Source of the DNA: Cephalotus follicularis
Taxonomy: Eukaryota > Streptophyta > Magnoliopsida > Oxalidales > Cephalotaceae
Direction: 5' to 3'
Assembly: GCA_001972305.1 (NCBI GenBank)
Contig: BDDD01001805.1
Coordinates: 186,001 to 250,000, forward strand
DNA length: 64,000 nt
This document shows positions 21,566-34,510 of this stretch, piece by piece (position 1 is the first letter of the stretch; each line of letters starts with the position of its first letter). The notes beneath the pieces were generated by a model, which ran no database searches, had not been told where the DNA came from, and saw nothing but the letters and a program-made list of their open reading frames with translations. Made by a program: the position numbers and the translations under genes.

Positions 21566-22610
21566 CTACCCAGAAATGAGCAGGCAGTAACAGGTATACA
21601 TTGCAACGACCAAAATACAAATCCAATCAACGCATGCAATCAAACAGAAATAACCATACATGATACGCATAATTAAATCTTCCAAAATATGTCATTACCC
21701 CTACCTTAAACGCTATCTCGAGATCAATTGGGGTTGATCTCTCTCTTTGATGTCCAAAGCTCCTTCACCAATCAATCTTCCAATCTCAGCAGAAATTAAT
21801 CTATATCATGCATGTTTACGGACACATTCATTAATACCAGTAAGTTTCAGTAATCCTCTCATTACAATTACAAGTTCCAACAGTAGTTTATCAATAATCC
21901 ATTAAGTCTCACTTTCACATTTTCAGACAATTCCTCATTTTCATCTTAATTTCCAGGTTAAATAATTTGTTCTCATGTCTACAGTGGATATATATTACTA
22001 ACATTAGTACTTTTAATCCACTAACAACCTAATATCCAACTAGTAGCTCATCATTAGCTCATCAATTCAACCTTTATTGAACCATTTACTGATTCTATCT
22101 AAATTCAACTATTAACTCTTAATCATGTGAACAGAAGATGTGGATATCTAATCTTAGTCTGTTTTCCTAGCTATTAACCATAACAACATTAAGGGATTCG
22201 GATTAGTGACTTACCAGGAGAATCAAAGCTTCACTCTCCTTGGATACCCTAACATGCAAGCTCCAAGAAAATCTATCTCTCCTTCAATTCCTTCTCCTCA
22301 GTGTTTTCTATCACCAAAATCAGTCTTTCACAGCTTATATAAAGCTTAGAAAACTTAGGAATCGTCAGACTCCATTACTCAGCCTTCTCTATTTTCCTTC
22401 TCTCTCTCTCACATGCACCTCTCCTCACTTTTTCTCTTCTGTTTTTGCAGGTTGCAGGTATGCAAGTCTTGCAGAAGGAATAGAGGACATGCAAGGCAGT
22501 CCTCTTGCATGTTATGGTAGATGGTGACACGCATCCCTCATGCATGCCACGATTAGAACACTTGTCATCACTGTCTCTGCGCATGCCAGACGCCTGTTCT
22601 GTGTCACTCC

Positions 22611-22738
22611 AGTCGACTGTATTCACTTGGCAGTCGACTGTCCATTCCCAGCATCAAACAATCGACTGTTCCCCTGTGACAGTTGGCTGTTCCTCCATAA
22701 ACTAGGTAGTCGACTGTTACCCTGTAACAGTCGGCTGT
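22611..22738 (-). repeat. Phased AGTCGACT array 2 in LTR G
   Basis: Copies at 22611, 22632, 22660, 22681, 22708 and 22729: gaps 21, 28, 21, 27, 21. It lies upstream, on minus, of the TATA-like box at 22337-22346. Confidence 0.8.
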
Positions 22739-22890
22739 TTTGTCTGATTTGTGTTGCTTAAGTTTATTTCCTCATTTGAATTCATAACCATAATTCATAT
22801 AACAATTGGCCATTAATATTCAAGTAAGTGCATATTTTATTCATCAAGAGTACCATATACACGGATTGAAATCGCGGTTATTACAACTCA

Positions 22891-23656
22891 GGAGAAGGAT
22901 TGGAGGTTGGTTAAGCTCATGAAGTAGGTCCGAGAAGGAGCTCGGAAAGACTTCCACATCCGAGAGGATGGTGCACTGATGTTTTGCCCGAGGATACGTG
23001 TGCCACATGTGGTAAAGCTTAAGAGGGATATTTTGGATGAAGCGCATTGTTCTGCTTGGTCTATGCATCTTGGGAGTACCAAGATGTATCGTGACCTTAA
23101 GCTTCTCTATTGGTGGTGTGGAATGAAGAGAGAGATTGTCAGGTTCGTGGCAAGATGCTTGACTTTTCAACAGGTGAAGGCGGAGAGGCAGAAACTGTCA
23201 GGTCTTCTTCAGTCTCTTCCAATCCCGGAATGGAAGTGGGATCATATATCTATGGATTTCGTTTCAAGTTTTCCTTTGACACAGAGAAAGCACGATGCCA
23301 TATGGGTTAAAGTGGATCGACTGACCAAGTCGACTTACTTTTTACCAGTACGGATGGTGTATAGTATGGAACGGTTGGATTTGTTGTACGTGGACGAGAT
23401 CGTCAGGTTGCATGGAGTCCCAGCAGTATTGTTTCGGACAGAGATCCGAGGTTCACTTCAAGGTTTTGGTAGAGCTTGCAAGCTGCATTGGGTACGGAGT
23501 TGCGACTCAGCACATCGTATTATCCTTAGACTGATGGGCAGTCCGAGAGGACGATCCAAATCCTTGAAGATATGTTGAGAACTTGTGTGATGGATTTCAA
23601 GGAGAGTTGGGATTCTCAGCTGACTTTGATCGAATTCGCCTACAACAATAGCTACC
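22891..23656 (+). pseudogene. gypsy integrase, N-terminal and catalytic core (element B)
   Basis: Continues pol after solo LTR G: QEKDWRLVKLMK, TAG (22924), VREGARKDFHIREDGALMF, the zinc domain (SMHLGSTKMYRDLKLLYWW, ARCLTFQQVKAE, second Cys of CxxC lost) and the core (WDHISMDFVSSFPL, DRLTKSTYFLPV, EIVRLHGVPA). A one-base deletion near 23424 shifts the frame; it then reads SDRDPRFTSRFW, TAG (23470), SLQAALGTELRLST, TAG (23527), [19 protein letters not shown]. Cut by element C after NNSYQ; coding resumes at 57090. Confidence 0.88.
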
Positions 23657-23661
23657 AGACC

Positions 23662-24681
23662 TATCACACCCCGTTTCATTGACAACATAAAGGTCATGGC
23701 AGTTTAACATAAATATTCAGCTTATGCAAATACGGTAAATTTAAATCTTTAAATACCATTAACATCTTGCGGAAGTATTTAAATATAAACTGAAAGTAAA
23801 CCGAATCATGCGTCCCATACCGCATGATTCCATCATTTAACATTAATAAGTCATTGTCAACTGCCCTCAAATGGAGCGTGATCAAAGTCGATCAACATCA
23901 TTAAAACATTAGTACAGTAATCCGAAACAAAACATCTTTTAATACATTGTTTTAACATTTATTGAAGCAGATAAAACTCCGTCTCCCCTCTGATTCGGAT
24001 GCGCACAGTAGAAATCCAAGTCACTGCATCAATCTGTAATAGTAGGGGGTTAGCCTTTGTCCTCACTCGGCTAAATCATAAGTGTAATTTAGGGTCAATG
24101 ATAATGAATGTCATGTAATCAATGCATCCATGATGCAATACATTGTATATCACAATACATATATATATCTATATATATGCATCTATGCCAATATGTGCAA
24201 CCATGCCAAGTGACTACAACCATCAAATCATCAATCATGTCTCAAAGGAAAAATCAAATCGAATCGGTACGAAGAGCGCCACCATCTCTTGTCCCCGACG
24301 TCGTACTCTTACTCCGGCTCCCGAATCCCGGGTCACTACGCAAGGCAACAAATCAAACTCATGATGTTCGCACTCTGTGTTCAGCAATCATGGTAACCCG
24401 TGTTACTTGCACTATGTGTCTAGTAACATTGTATTTGGGCGTTCCAAGTCATCTTCTGGCCCCTAGGAAAACATCCCACCACAAGCCATCGGCGACACTC
24501 TGTCACCCCAGCCAGTACGACATCAATCATAATCAATCAATCAAATCAAATCTAATCGTTTCCAAGTAATTTATAAAATATTGGAAATAATACATTTATT
24601 TTAAAATGTATTGCATCTTTGAAACCATTTTTCAATCCATCGAAAACATTCATTTATCAAAATATACATTTTCATATCCAA
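23662..24681 (-). repeat. 3' LTR of element C, outer piece
   Basis: Plus reads TATCACACCCCGTTTCATTG, the counterpart of TGTCACACCCCGTTTCATTG at 54759; the terminal TG has become TA. It parallels 54759-55780 closely to TTTTCATATC at about 24678, where element E interrupts. Compared with the 5' LTR, about 125 bp (55781-55905) are missing at the break. Confidence 0.85.
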
Positions 24682-26877
24682 TGCCATAAATGGACTAAGG
24701 TGAGTAGGGTGTAAAACAAAATTAAACATGCAAACATGGCAGTAGAAGAACACCCAACAAAGGCAAAAACAGTCCTTTTATGGCATGACCACAGGCCATA
24801 TGGATCACCACATCATCGATTAATTGAACAAGATGTCACCATTGCATTCAATGGTGACATACAAGCAAAGCATTAAGAGAGGGAGGAAGAAGGGATATAC
24901 CAAAGGGTGTTGGCTCCTCCTTTCTTTGCCGGTTCAAGCTTGAGCAGACTCCCTCAAATGCTTCCAAAACGTTCTGCTTCTTGTCCAAGTTGAAGCCTAA
25001 AAACTCCAAGTACCAAGACACAGAAAACACTCTTTCTCACTCTAAGAATGTTCACAAAGGATGCATTGGCAATGACAAGTGCTGTTAATGTCAATCCACC
25101 CTAAACAAGCTCTTGCTTGGTGTATAAGATAGATGGGAACTTTTTAATTCTCCAGAGAGAACGAATTCTCATTGCCCAACAAAAAACTTCACTATTTACA
25201 AAATCAAAAAATCTGTATAATAATGCAGACACCAGCCCACTAAACCACTCTCCCACTCTCCCATCAATGTGGGATCATGGCCCTCACTCCTTGGGAGTCT
25301 GTAGCCATGTTTCCCGCGTTTCCAAAACGTGCGTAGATGGGAGAAAACTGTTGTAGATGAGAGAGAAAACGTGCCCACGATCATAGTTCGCGCACAAGTT
25401 TCACAACCAGCTCCAAGCGTCGACACTTTCAACAACAGCGTCGACGCTTAAGCATTACATGGCACAAAACGCTGACGTTTTTCTAAAAGTCATCAACGCC
25501 TCTGTGAGCCTTAAGCGTCGACACTTCCCAGAAGGAGTCGACGCTTTAACTAAAGGAAAGCGTCGACGCTTTCCCAGAAGGCGTCGACGCTTTGACTGGT
25601 TTATGAAGTAAAAATAGTATAAGTCCAACTTATTTTATCCCTTCTAATATTGATTATGCAAGATCAAACAAATGTGTTACCACAAAATGTAAAATCCAAA
25701 TAACCGATATTTCACACCAAGACTTAATATGTCCAACATATAAAAGATCTAATTATTATTTGGCAGGGACCCTATAAAATCTTGGTTAAAACCGGAGATG
25801 TTCATAAATTACCGTTATACCTCTGGGTTCGGTTTAGCCATTCTAAATGGTCCTAGACCAATTTAAATGCTCTCGGAATAATATCTAATATTATCCAGAT
25901 GGAAAAATCAATCTAATTAAGTTTCCCATAATTTATTACACACCTCATTAACCCTAGATTTTTTAAGTTGTCAGTTCATGTGTACTATAATCCCTTATCA
26001 TGCTTGGCCTCGATTGAGGTCTAGGGTAAGGATATGTGTCAATCCTAGATAATACCTCAATGGCTAAAATATCTGATCATTACTAGAACCTTTGGTAAAC
26101 TCTCCGCAAATCTAATTTCCAGTCTACCTCAACCTTGGCCAAGGAATTCATAAGTCCAAAGTATAATCAGATCATAATAGAGCCGATCACCTTCGCTCAG
26201 GTGTGACAATCCCATATTGCGCACTCACTTATATTCGTATAGATTCGATCATACCCAAAGACCACCCGATTGCCAGCCCTACGCAAGGACTGGGTAAGGT
26301 GGAGATAAACGCATAACCGTCTCCATACAATATAGAGTAGTCGCACAGGTCTAAGGATCAGACGAGTTTGAGAACTCGCTAAGTGATCATCACTTATACA
26401 CAACCGCAACAAGTAGGAGCCACTACCGATACCAGAATAGCGACTATCCAAACAGTGTCTCCTACGCGGCTCCTGTTCAGTGTACACGCTCCCAGCGTGC
26501 ACCCCGTATTTGCCCTAGTGTCCAACACAGATGGTAGTGAGAGAATCCATCCTCCAATTCCATGAGCAGGCAACATACGCGCAAGTCTATCCGGTTCACT
26601 AATGCCCACAAAGTGAACCTATGACTTGGAACTGATTCGACATAAGGAATAAGGTAACCAATCTCACAGTCTCCATGCTAGGCATCCAACCTTATGTCAG
26701 GGCATCACATGTGTAAGCAGGTAAATAATAAACTACTTCAATTAAGTGATAAAACACAAGTGATATAGCCATAACAAAATTAGCACACATCATATATACA
26801 AGGAATAAGATTGTTTCATACAATAAGATATAATATGACAATCCATCTAATGGCTTGTCGGGTTACTACATCTAACA
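24682..26877 (-). repeat. 3' LTR of element E
   Basis: 24881-26877 aligns closely with 39228-41231. 24682-24880 does not match the corresponding flank of the right copy, so the inner LTR border is uncertain. It carries a GCGTCGAC array at 25417-25590. Plus-strand end is GGTTACTACATCTAACA, followed by a polypurine-type tract (minus AAGTGGGAGAT, 26878-26888). Confidence 0.8.
25417..25590 (-). repeat. Phased GCGTCGAC array in 3' LTR of E
   Basis: Starts at 25417, 25438, 25515, 25535, 25560 and 25581 (gaps 21, 77, 20, 25, 21), with weaker copies between. The same pattern is in the other LTR of E at 39768-39941. Confidence 0.75.
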
Positions 26878-26888
26878 ATCTCCCACTT

Positions 26889-28436
26889 GACCCTCAAGCC
26901 ATGAACTCCTATAGCCTAGACCCATCGTCCCATGATGATGCTCCAAAGCCTTGGTGCCTATTGCCTTGGTCAGTGAATCTGCTGTGTTCTCCTCTGAGGA
27001 GACCCTCTCAAGCTGTATATCTCCCCTACCAATAATCTCTCGGATCAAATGATAGCGCCGCTTGATGTGTTTGGATCGCTGGTGAGACCGTGGTCCTTGG
27101 CTTGTGCTACAACCCCATTATTATCGAAGTATATTACAACTGGATTAATAATGGAAGGAACTACTCCTAGTTTAGTAATGAACTTGCGCATCCAGAAACC
27201 CTCCTTGGCGGCATCTGAGACTGCTATGTACTCGGCTTCTGTGGTAGAATCTGCAATAGTCCCTTGCTTTGAACGACGCCAACTCACAGCTCCACCATTA
27301 AGTACAAAAACGTACCCAGAGACAGATTTGTGATCATCCGGATCACTATCAAAACTGGAGTCTATAAAGCCCTCCAATTTCAGCTCGCTATCTTTTCCAT
27401 AGATCAAGAACATATCCTGAGTCCTCCTAAGGTACTTCAGGATTCCCTTGACCACTTCCCAGTGCTTCTCACTAGGATCAGACTGAAAACGACTTGCCAT
27501 ACCCAAGGAAAGTGCGACATCAGGCCTAGTACATAGCATAGCATACATGATCGACCCTACTGCAGAAGCAAAGGGTATCCGACTCATGCGTGCTCTCTCT
27601 TCAGATGTCTGAGGAGACATCTTTCGAGAAAGATGAATTCCTTCGCCTATTGACAATAGGCCTCTCTTGGAATTCTCAGTGCTAAACCTCTTCAGCACTT
27701 TGCTGATGTACTGGCTTTGGGAAAGCCCAAGCAACCTATTGGATCTATCCCTGAAGATCCTAATACCCAGTATAGAGTTGGCCTCTTCCAAATCTTTCGT
27801 GGAAAAATTCTTAGTTAGCCATATCTTTGCAGACTTTAACATCCGTACATCATTCCCAATGAGTAGGATGTCATCTACATATAGCATTAAGAAAGTGATA
27901 CTAGGTCCCTCTTGCTTTCGATAAACACAGGGATCATCTACATTTTTAACGAAGTCAAAATCTTTGACTGCTTCATCAAAACGTATATTCCAGCTAAGAG
28001 ATGCTTGCTTTAGTCCATAAATGGACCGTTCGAGCTTGCACACCATGTGCGAGTGCTCAGAAGATGTAAACCCCTTGGGTTGAGACATATAAATATCCTA
28101 TTCAAGACGCCCATTTAAGAATGCCGTCTTGACATCCATTAGCCATATCTCATAATAATAATTAACGGCAATAGCAAGCAAGATCCTAATGGATTTAAGT
28201 ATGGCGACAGGTGAGAAAGTTTCAGTATAGTCGACTCCATGTCCTTGCCTATACCCTTTCGCCACTAATCGAGCTTTATAAATTTCGATTTTCCCATCTG
28301 CATTCATCTTCTTGTTGAAGATCCATTTGTAGCCAATAGACACTATGCCTTTGGGTGCTTCAACCAAATTCCAAACTTGGTTGGAGTATATGGAATCAAT
28401 TTCGGATTTCATGGCTCCTAGCCAGGCTTCAGATTC
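26889..28436 (-). pseudogene. copia reverse transcriptase and RNase H (element E)
   Basis: 28098-28412 (minus) is the RT start: NQVWNLVEAPKGIVSIGYKW, KARLVAKGYRQGHGVDYTE, DVKTAFLNG. A TAG precedes DIYM. 27045-28088 continues: KLERSIYGLKQASLSWN, LMLYVDDILLIGND (catalytic YVDD intact), SIMYAMLCTRPDV and RNase H GYVFVLNGGAVSWRRSKQ, STTEAEYIAVSDAAKEGFW, YFDNNGVVAQAKD. A frameshift near 27090 hides the last RNase H residues (ENTADSLTK), which run to the polypurine tract. Upstream it joins 35332 once the solo LTR insert is removed. Confidence 0.9.
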
Positions 28437-28516
28437 AGTGCTGTAACGCCCTGAATTTCATAAATAATTATTATGAAATTTGTGCGTGTACGATCCTTCT
28501 TTAACTTCATCTCAGT

Positions 28517-29492
28517 CCAAATCTTCAGTGCAAACACAACTGCCGCCAACTCGAGATCATGTGTAGGGTAATTCATCTCATAAGGCTTCAACTGTCTCGA
28601 AGCATATGCTATCACATGACCGTGCTGCATCAGAACACAACCCAAACCCTTTTTAGAAGCATCACTATAAATCTGGTATCCTCCTAACCTAGAAGGCAAA
28701 CGGAGAATCGGTGCAGACACAAGATCGTTCTTTAACTTCTCGAAGCTTGCTTCCCGTTCATCATTCCACACAAACTTTGCTCCTTTCCTCATAAGCTGAG
28801 TCAGTGGCAAGGCTATAGAGAAGAAGCCTTCCACGAACCGCCTATAGTAACCAACTAAACCCATAAAGCTCCTAACTTTCGATACTGTAGTAGGTCTCGG
28901 CCATTTAGTAATAGCTTCAACCTTAGCAGGATCCACAGTAATCCCTTCCGCTGTAACCACATGGCCTAAAAACGCCACCTGTTCCAACCAGAACTCACAT
29001 TTTGAAAACTTTGCGTATAGCTGATTCTTCCTCAGAATGCCAAGCACTATTCGAAGTTGATCTTCATGTTCCTCCTTCGACTTTGAATACACGAGGATAT
29101 CATCGATGACCACAATCACAAAATGATCCAAACACTCATGAAAAACCCGATTCATTAGGTCCATGAAAACTGCCGGTGCATTCGTAAGCCCAAACGGCAT
29201 CACTAGAAATTCATAATGCCCATACCGTGTGCGGAAAGCGGTCTTAGGAACATCTTCATCTTTTATCCGCAACTGATGATATCCGGACCTCAAATCGATC
29301 TTAGAAAAATATCGTGCACCTTGGAGTTGATCAAACAGGTCATCAATCCTAGGTAAAGGGTATTTATTTCGAACAGTGATCCGATTCAGTTCTCTGTAGT
29401 CAATACACAGTCTCATAGATCCGTCTTTCTTCTTCACAAACAAAACCAGAGCTCCCCACGGCGAAACACTCGGCCGGATAAAACCCCGATCT
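28517..29492 (-). pseudogene. gypsy RT and partial RNase H (element F)
   Basis: One open frame on minus (the ORF runs 28418-29635) reads [88 protein letters not shown] (catalytic IDD kept), [10 protein letters not shown], then RNase [18 protein letters not shown] and [19 protein letters not shown]. RNase H breaks off there. Upstream the same frame is fused to the Gag zinc knuckle ([11 protein letters not shown]), skipping protease, so a 405-codon Gag-RT fusion is open but not a natural product. Confidence 0.88.
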
Positions 29493-30675
29493 AGAGCATT
29501 AGCTGCCTGATGAGTCGTAATCGCAAAGACTCGGCCTCCCATATTGCGCTGCCCAGCATTTGCACCATTACCCTTCCTTTCCTTAGCACGAGGATCCTGA
29601 CAATCCATCGCAAAGTGTCCCATCTGCCCACACATAAAACAGGCCCCACTAACTTTATAACAGGTACCGACCGGATGATACCTACCACAAGCATGACATA
29701 TAGCAATCTGAACGTCGGGGTTACCCCCATCAGCTCCCTGTGCATCTTCGGATCATTTCCCCGCTGACGTTGTTGATTACCATCTTTATTCTACTTGTGA
29801 TTCTTCTTATGCTTTTTACCTCCTCTGCCTCTGTTCCATGAACTGCCTTGACCCTTGCTCTGCTGTCCAGAATCTTGCTCACTCCTGTACCGCTTCTTAT
29901 CCCCTTCCTGACATGCTGCCTGGAAGTCCAATCTCTTCAACTCAATATTTTTTGCGGCATTAGCAACTTCAGCTACATCCGCAAACCTTGAGTTTATCAG
30001 CTTTCCCCGAAACTGGTAATGCAGCTTCCGCTTAAACTTTTTAGCTTGTTCCGATGCTGACCCGGTCGTAGATCCAGCAAACCCAGCCAATCTAGTGAAA
30101 CGGGCCAAGAACTCCGAAACCGTTTCTCCATCCCTTTGCCTGGTGTTCACAAATTCTCTAGCATAGGCCTCCTTATCAGCAGTGGGGAAATACTGCTGAT
30201 AGAAGACATCCCGGAACTCAGACCACAACAGAGCATCAGCATAACCTTCACCCTTAGCCGAATTCAGAGTGTTCCACCATTTCTGAGCATCCCCTTCGAG
30301 TTTGTAAGCCGCCAACCTTACTTTCTGTTGATCATCACACCTCAGAACATTAAAGATCTTCTCCATGTGTGCTATCCAGTGTTCAGCTTCCACTGGTGTC
30401 ACAGCCGAACTGAAGGATTACGGCCTCTGTTTCTGAAACCGCTCAAGCCAAACATGAGTAGGTGTGCCATGCCTATCCCCAGTTTCCATATCCCTCTGAA
30501 CATCTGCCAGAGCATTCTCCTCAACAACTGGTTCCCGATTCTGTTGTTGCATAACACGATTCACCTCCTGAGCAACTGCTTGATGAACTAACTCTTCCAC
30601 CGAAGGCTCGTTTCCAACTTCATTTCGAACCCCAGCTGGTGCAGTTCTCTGAGGAGTGTTTCTTGTACGTACCAT
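29492..30675 (-). pseudogene. gypsy gag (element F)
   Basis: ATG at 30675 begins MVRTRNTPQRTAPAGVRNEV. The gag domain follows at 29791-30402 (AEHWIAHMEKIFNVLRCDDQ, VRLAAYKLEGDAQKWWNTL, FYQQYFPTADKEAYAREFVN, FLARFTRLAGFAG), a basic tail (GGKKHKKNHK), and knuckles near 29600-29700 ([26 protein letters not shown]). TAA at about 30418 and TAG at 29791 fit CAA-to-TAA and CAG-to-TAG. A frameshift lies before the first knuckle. Confidence 0.85.
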
Positions 30676-30832
30676 CTACGAAAGAAACCGAAACACGTGA
30701 TATCAAACCGAAACACAAAAATCAAAACAGAAAACATATCAGAAATACCGAAACATAACAGAACAGCCCTAACCCAAGTCTACCCAAGCTCACAGGTCAA
30801 ACCTAGTTAGGTCTCCTAAGGAACAAAGCCTA

Positions 30833-30845
30833 TTCTCTGATACCA
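30833..30845 (-). other. Primer binding site of element F
   Basis: Minus TGGTATCAGAGAA, five bases from the 5' LTR edge at 30851; matches the initiator-Met tRNA site. Confidence 0.8.
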
Positions 30846-30850
30846 TAAAC

Positions 30851-33579
30851 TGTAACACCCCCGATCTGTGGGGGTCACCACAGGTGCATATAACAGAAAC
30901 TAAACATAACATATCATATTAAAACGTTCATTTTATTAAAAACGTGATGGTTTAAAGCATAACCAAAAACATATCGAATTGATCATCAACAGAAACTTAT
31001 TCAAAATGAAAAAGTCATAAACTGAAATAACACATTGTTTAATAAATGGTTCCACTACGACCACATAAACATAAAGGGATCTGCTATAAGATGATCCTCA
31101 GACATATGGGAGTCACTCTCATCACACATTGCCCCTTTGCTCCTGATAACCTGCCGCATGGAAACAAAAACGCGGCTGAGCAAACCTCAGTACGGATATA
31201 GAATATAAAAATATTAAACGATATTTTAAAGCAGGAAGATTTCCAAAAGTACATCAAAACTGAAATCTTAAGCAATAAAATAGTTTAAACATACTTAGTA
31301 AATGCCCACGGCAAAACACATAAAACAAGTTCATAACTTGATACCATAAAATGTACCTTTCCAAAACATAGGATCCATAACTTAGCACCAAAAACCCAAA
31401 CATATCAGAAACACATAGTAGCAAGGGGTTCGCGACACCCACGTTGCCAAATGGAATTGTAGTATACGGCACTACGCATACAATTCCCATATCCCAAAAC
31501 ATATCCCAATAACATATAACTAGGATCGATCCATACGCCCCTATCACAAATCCTATCCAAGGATATCACAGAGAGACGCCGTAAACTAATCACACCATTA
31601 CGGAAAGTGTCATGCCCCCGTGCCAGGCTCACAACATGCCTACGGTACCCCCATAGGTGGTTAAAAAAGCTCAGTATTTCACCATTTCCAAAAATATGAT
31701 TCCATCAAATCATTTTAAAATAAAAACGTTTCCCAAACCATTACCATAAATCATACTCAAACGATATAGTTTCACATACTTTCAAAATCAGAAAAATCAA
31801 CTCATTTAATTTCACAATAAAGAGATGATTGCATATCATTTCGTAAACACATCATAACTGATTTCATAAAGTCAGAATATTTACTTCATAAAATATCAAA
31901 TGACTTTATTTCCAAAAACCCAAATATACGGAATTCATAAACCAAAAGGAAGCATATTCATAAAACCGAGTGATAACAAACCAGAATCTGTATTTAATCT
32001 CAAACAGAACTAAAACAGTAAGAATGTGTCAATGAACGAAGATCCGTACCTTGTTGCGATCACAGACTAACTTACGAATATCCGGAAATTTAATTTGCTT
32101 CACGTAGCACAATAATCTATTCAACATAACAATGTTCAAATAAGGGTCTAAAATTCATTTTGAGCATAAAACAGAATCATAACTATGTTTAGAAATGAAC
32201 CCGGATCATCGGAAAAATAAACGGATGAAAACAAAAAGCTACAGGACATTCCAGCCGACTGTTTCAAAAATCCAGTCGACTAACAAGGGGTGGCAGTCGA
32301 CTACACAACAGGGCCAGTCGACTACTCAACCTGGACTTACAGACAGTCGACTGGATCAGGGGTCCAGTCGACTGTTTGCACAATGCAGTCGACTACTCAA
32401 CTAGACAGTCCACTTGTTCATATGGGCAGTCGACTATTCTGGGTATCAGAACAGCAGTTCAGTGCGATTTGTGCAATTTTAACAACCAAGACTCGGATTT
32501 TTCGACACTAGAAGGTTACCAACATGTAAAACAACTTCATATGACTTGTAAAACATTGTTACAACACAGAATTCGACAAAGGCATGTTGACAGAAAATTC
32601 TTTCAATGTGACAGGGACTTTAAACCATAGCATACCAACATTTAATCCAATTCTGTCCACTATCACCATTACATGCATCAAGTCATATTGTATATCACTT
32701 CCTAGATGTCTACAGATGGCTGCTAACACATAGTTACTTGACAGAAGAACAAGAATGCCGAAACCATAATTAAAATCATCTCTAGCAACCAAAGTACATA
32801 GTTTTGATGACAACGATCCAAAAACAAATCACTAAGGCATAACAATATAGAAAACCAACCTGTTGGATGTCACAACAGTTGCAGGAATACCAATTGAATG
32901 ACACAGTGGCTGATCACAAAGGAAAAACGAGAGGAAGACATCAAAATTCAAGCCTACCAACTATACCTACATTGCCAAGAACGATTCCTATATGGAAACC
33001 ATCAAAACTAACCTGTTTAATGAAGCAAAAACACCAAGAACACCATGACTCTTCTAATGGCAGGTTCGACAGCAAGGAGATATGGCAAAAATGAAGACTT
33101 TGACATACATATATAGCAAAATAATCCAAAACGGAAAAGAAGAGGAGATTGGGGAAAGAATAAGGAAACAATGAGACAAAATCATATTGATAAGGAAAGA
33201 GAGGATTGTTGCCGTGTGAAAATTATGAAGGAAGGAGAGAATTCGGGAGAGAGAGTTTGAGAGGGAGAGATGTGTCGTGAGAGAGAGGGAGAGTTGAGAG
33301 AAAATAAAAGGAAATAAAGAAAAAGGAAAAAAGAAATAAAGAAAAGGAAAGAAATAAATTAAAATGTGGTATTTTAAAAAGGTTTTTAAATTATCTGATT
33401 AGTGGAGTAATAATAATATAACTAATTTACCCAAGCCCAAAGTCCATACTAACAAACCCAAAATTAAGGCTGGTATCAGTCAGCCCAAAAACATAAACCC
33501 AACGAAAAACATACAATTACTTAAACGAAAACAAATAAAACACGTAAGAAAAATACGTACAGGTAAGCAGGGTATTACA
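30851..33579 (-). repeat. 5' LTR of element F (2,729 bp)
   Basis: Minus begins TGTAATACCCTGCTTACC (33579) and ends CGGGGGTGTTACA (30851), directly before the primer site. No second copy is in the window, so its length rests on the TG/CA ends and the primer site. It contains the most regular GTCGAC array of the window (32253-32436). 33230-33350 is AG-rich. Confidence 0.75.
32253..32436 (-). repeat. Phased AGTCGACT array in LTR F
   Basis: AGTCGACT or one-base variants start at 32253, 32274, 32295, 32316, 32345, 32366, 32387, 32407 and 32428: gaps 21, 21, 21, 29, 21, 21, 20, 21. Many copies extend to CAGTCGACTG. Spacer sequences are unrelated. Confidence 0.9.
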
Positions 33580-34223
33580 CCGAGTCTCGGCGAGTCACGG
33601 GCATAGGTGTGTATAACTGGTGAATGTGTGGCGTTTTTGGGTGGTGATCGGACCTGTGGAGGTCCGGCGAGTTGACTCAATGAGTCACGACTCACTGCCG
33701 GCCGTGGCGCGGCGTTCAGCGTCGATTCCTGACGAGTCTTGACCGGTTTTGAGTAGACCGTTCAATGTGGAACCCGTTGATGAGTGTTTCACCGCTTGGT
33801 TGGGTCGGTCAGAATCCGGCCGACATTTCGGCGACGGAAATGTTTTGTATGTGCAGTGTGTGAGTGGCAATTGGATTTGGCATTGAGGAACTGATTAATT
33901 GACAAGAACCGGCTTCGGTTCAACGGTTTCTGGGAAAGGTTCGGCAATTGAACGTGCAGCTCGACTGTACGGTTGTTACTGCTGTAACAGGTAGGGGAAG
34001 CTATACATGCAAGTTTGAGTTCAATAATATTGTAATGCCATTGATGAAATGCATGGTTTGCGGATTGTGAATTGTGTGACTGAGTTAGGGTTGCTATGAA
34101 TAGTTAACCTATCTACATATTGTGTTTTGCGATGATTGCGAATCGAATGACATGTGTTGTGTGCTTTGAACTCTTTTGGTTTTGAGACGTGTTGAAGGAA
34201 CCGTGTTTTGGTTCGCTTAACCG

Positions 34224-34510
34224 TCGATGCTTAGGAAAGAAGCGTCGACGCTATGGATTGTTATACGGAGAATGAGTCCTGATTCGCGAGAAACGTCGAC
34301 GCTGATGGAAAACGTCGACGCCATGATTCGTTGTATGTGAGAATGGACACGTGTGTCGTTGATCCCTGAGGTTCCTACCTTAGAGCATCGACGCCAAAGG
34401 AATGAGATGTTGACGCGTAAAGTTTCTGGTTGAAAGCATTTACGCTAAAAGTTAAGCAGCGACGCTTAAGTGACTGGGTTGAACATGAACGCCTATATGG
34501 TGTATGTTGA
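34224..34510 (+). repeat. GCGTCGACGC-type array in the D-family solo LTR
   Basis: Motifs such as ACCGTCGATGC, AAGCGTCGACGCT, AACGTCGACGCTG, AACGTCGACGCC, GCATCGACGCC, GATGTTGACGCG and TATGTTGACGCG. Same array as in the LTRs of D, in the opposite direction. TATA-rich DNA follows at 34672. Confidence 0.7.

Larger units (their letters stand above)
20158..22885 (-). repeat. Solo LTR G (2,728 bp) inserted in element B
   Basis: Plus begins TGTCACACCCCGCC and ends GGTTATTACA; flanks GCTCA (20153-20157) and ACTCA (22886-22890) are a TSD with one change. RNase H of B before it and pre-integrase after it rejoin in frame (REA then QEKDW). No coding. Sense strand is minus, by the shared terminus GGGGTGTGACA. 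It holds two GTCGAC arrays and a TATA-like TTTATATAAG on minus near 22337-22346. Confidence 0.85.
28517..33579 (-). mobile_element. Element F: Ty3/gypsy, truncated; 5' LTR, gag, RT and part of RNase H only
   Basis: On minus: 5' LTR (30851-33579), primer site, gag (30675 down to about 29500), RT and RNase H ending at ALKIW (28517). Protease, the rest of RNase H, integrase and the 3' LTR are absent. The left end is a truncation, not an LTR edge. It lies inside the solo LTR at 28442-35326, the innermost level of the nest. Confidence 0.8.

Noticed and set aside
24143..24569. Short ORFs within the 3' LTR of C (also 55204-55706)
   Set aside because: They occur in both LTR copies, lack domains and overlap low-complexity ATATAT sequence.
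28442..33579. 28442-35326 as a complete gypsy element with its own LTR pair
   Set aside because: Left and right ends belong to one D-family LTR, whereas F has a different LTR (30851-33579) and a truncated left side; a solo LTR split by F explains both better.
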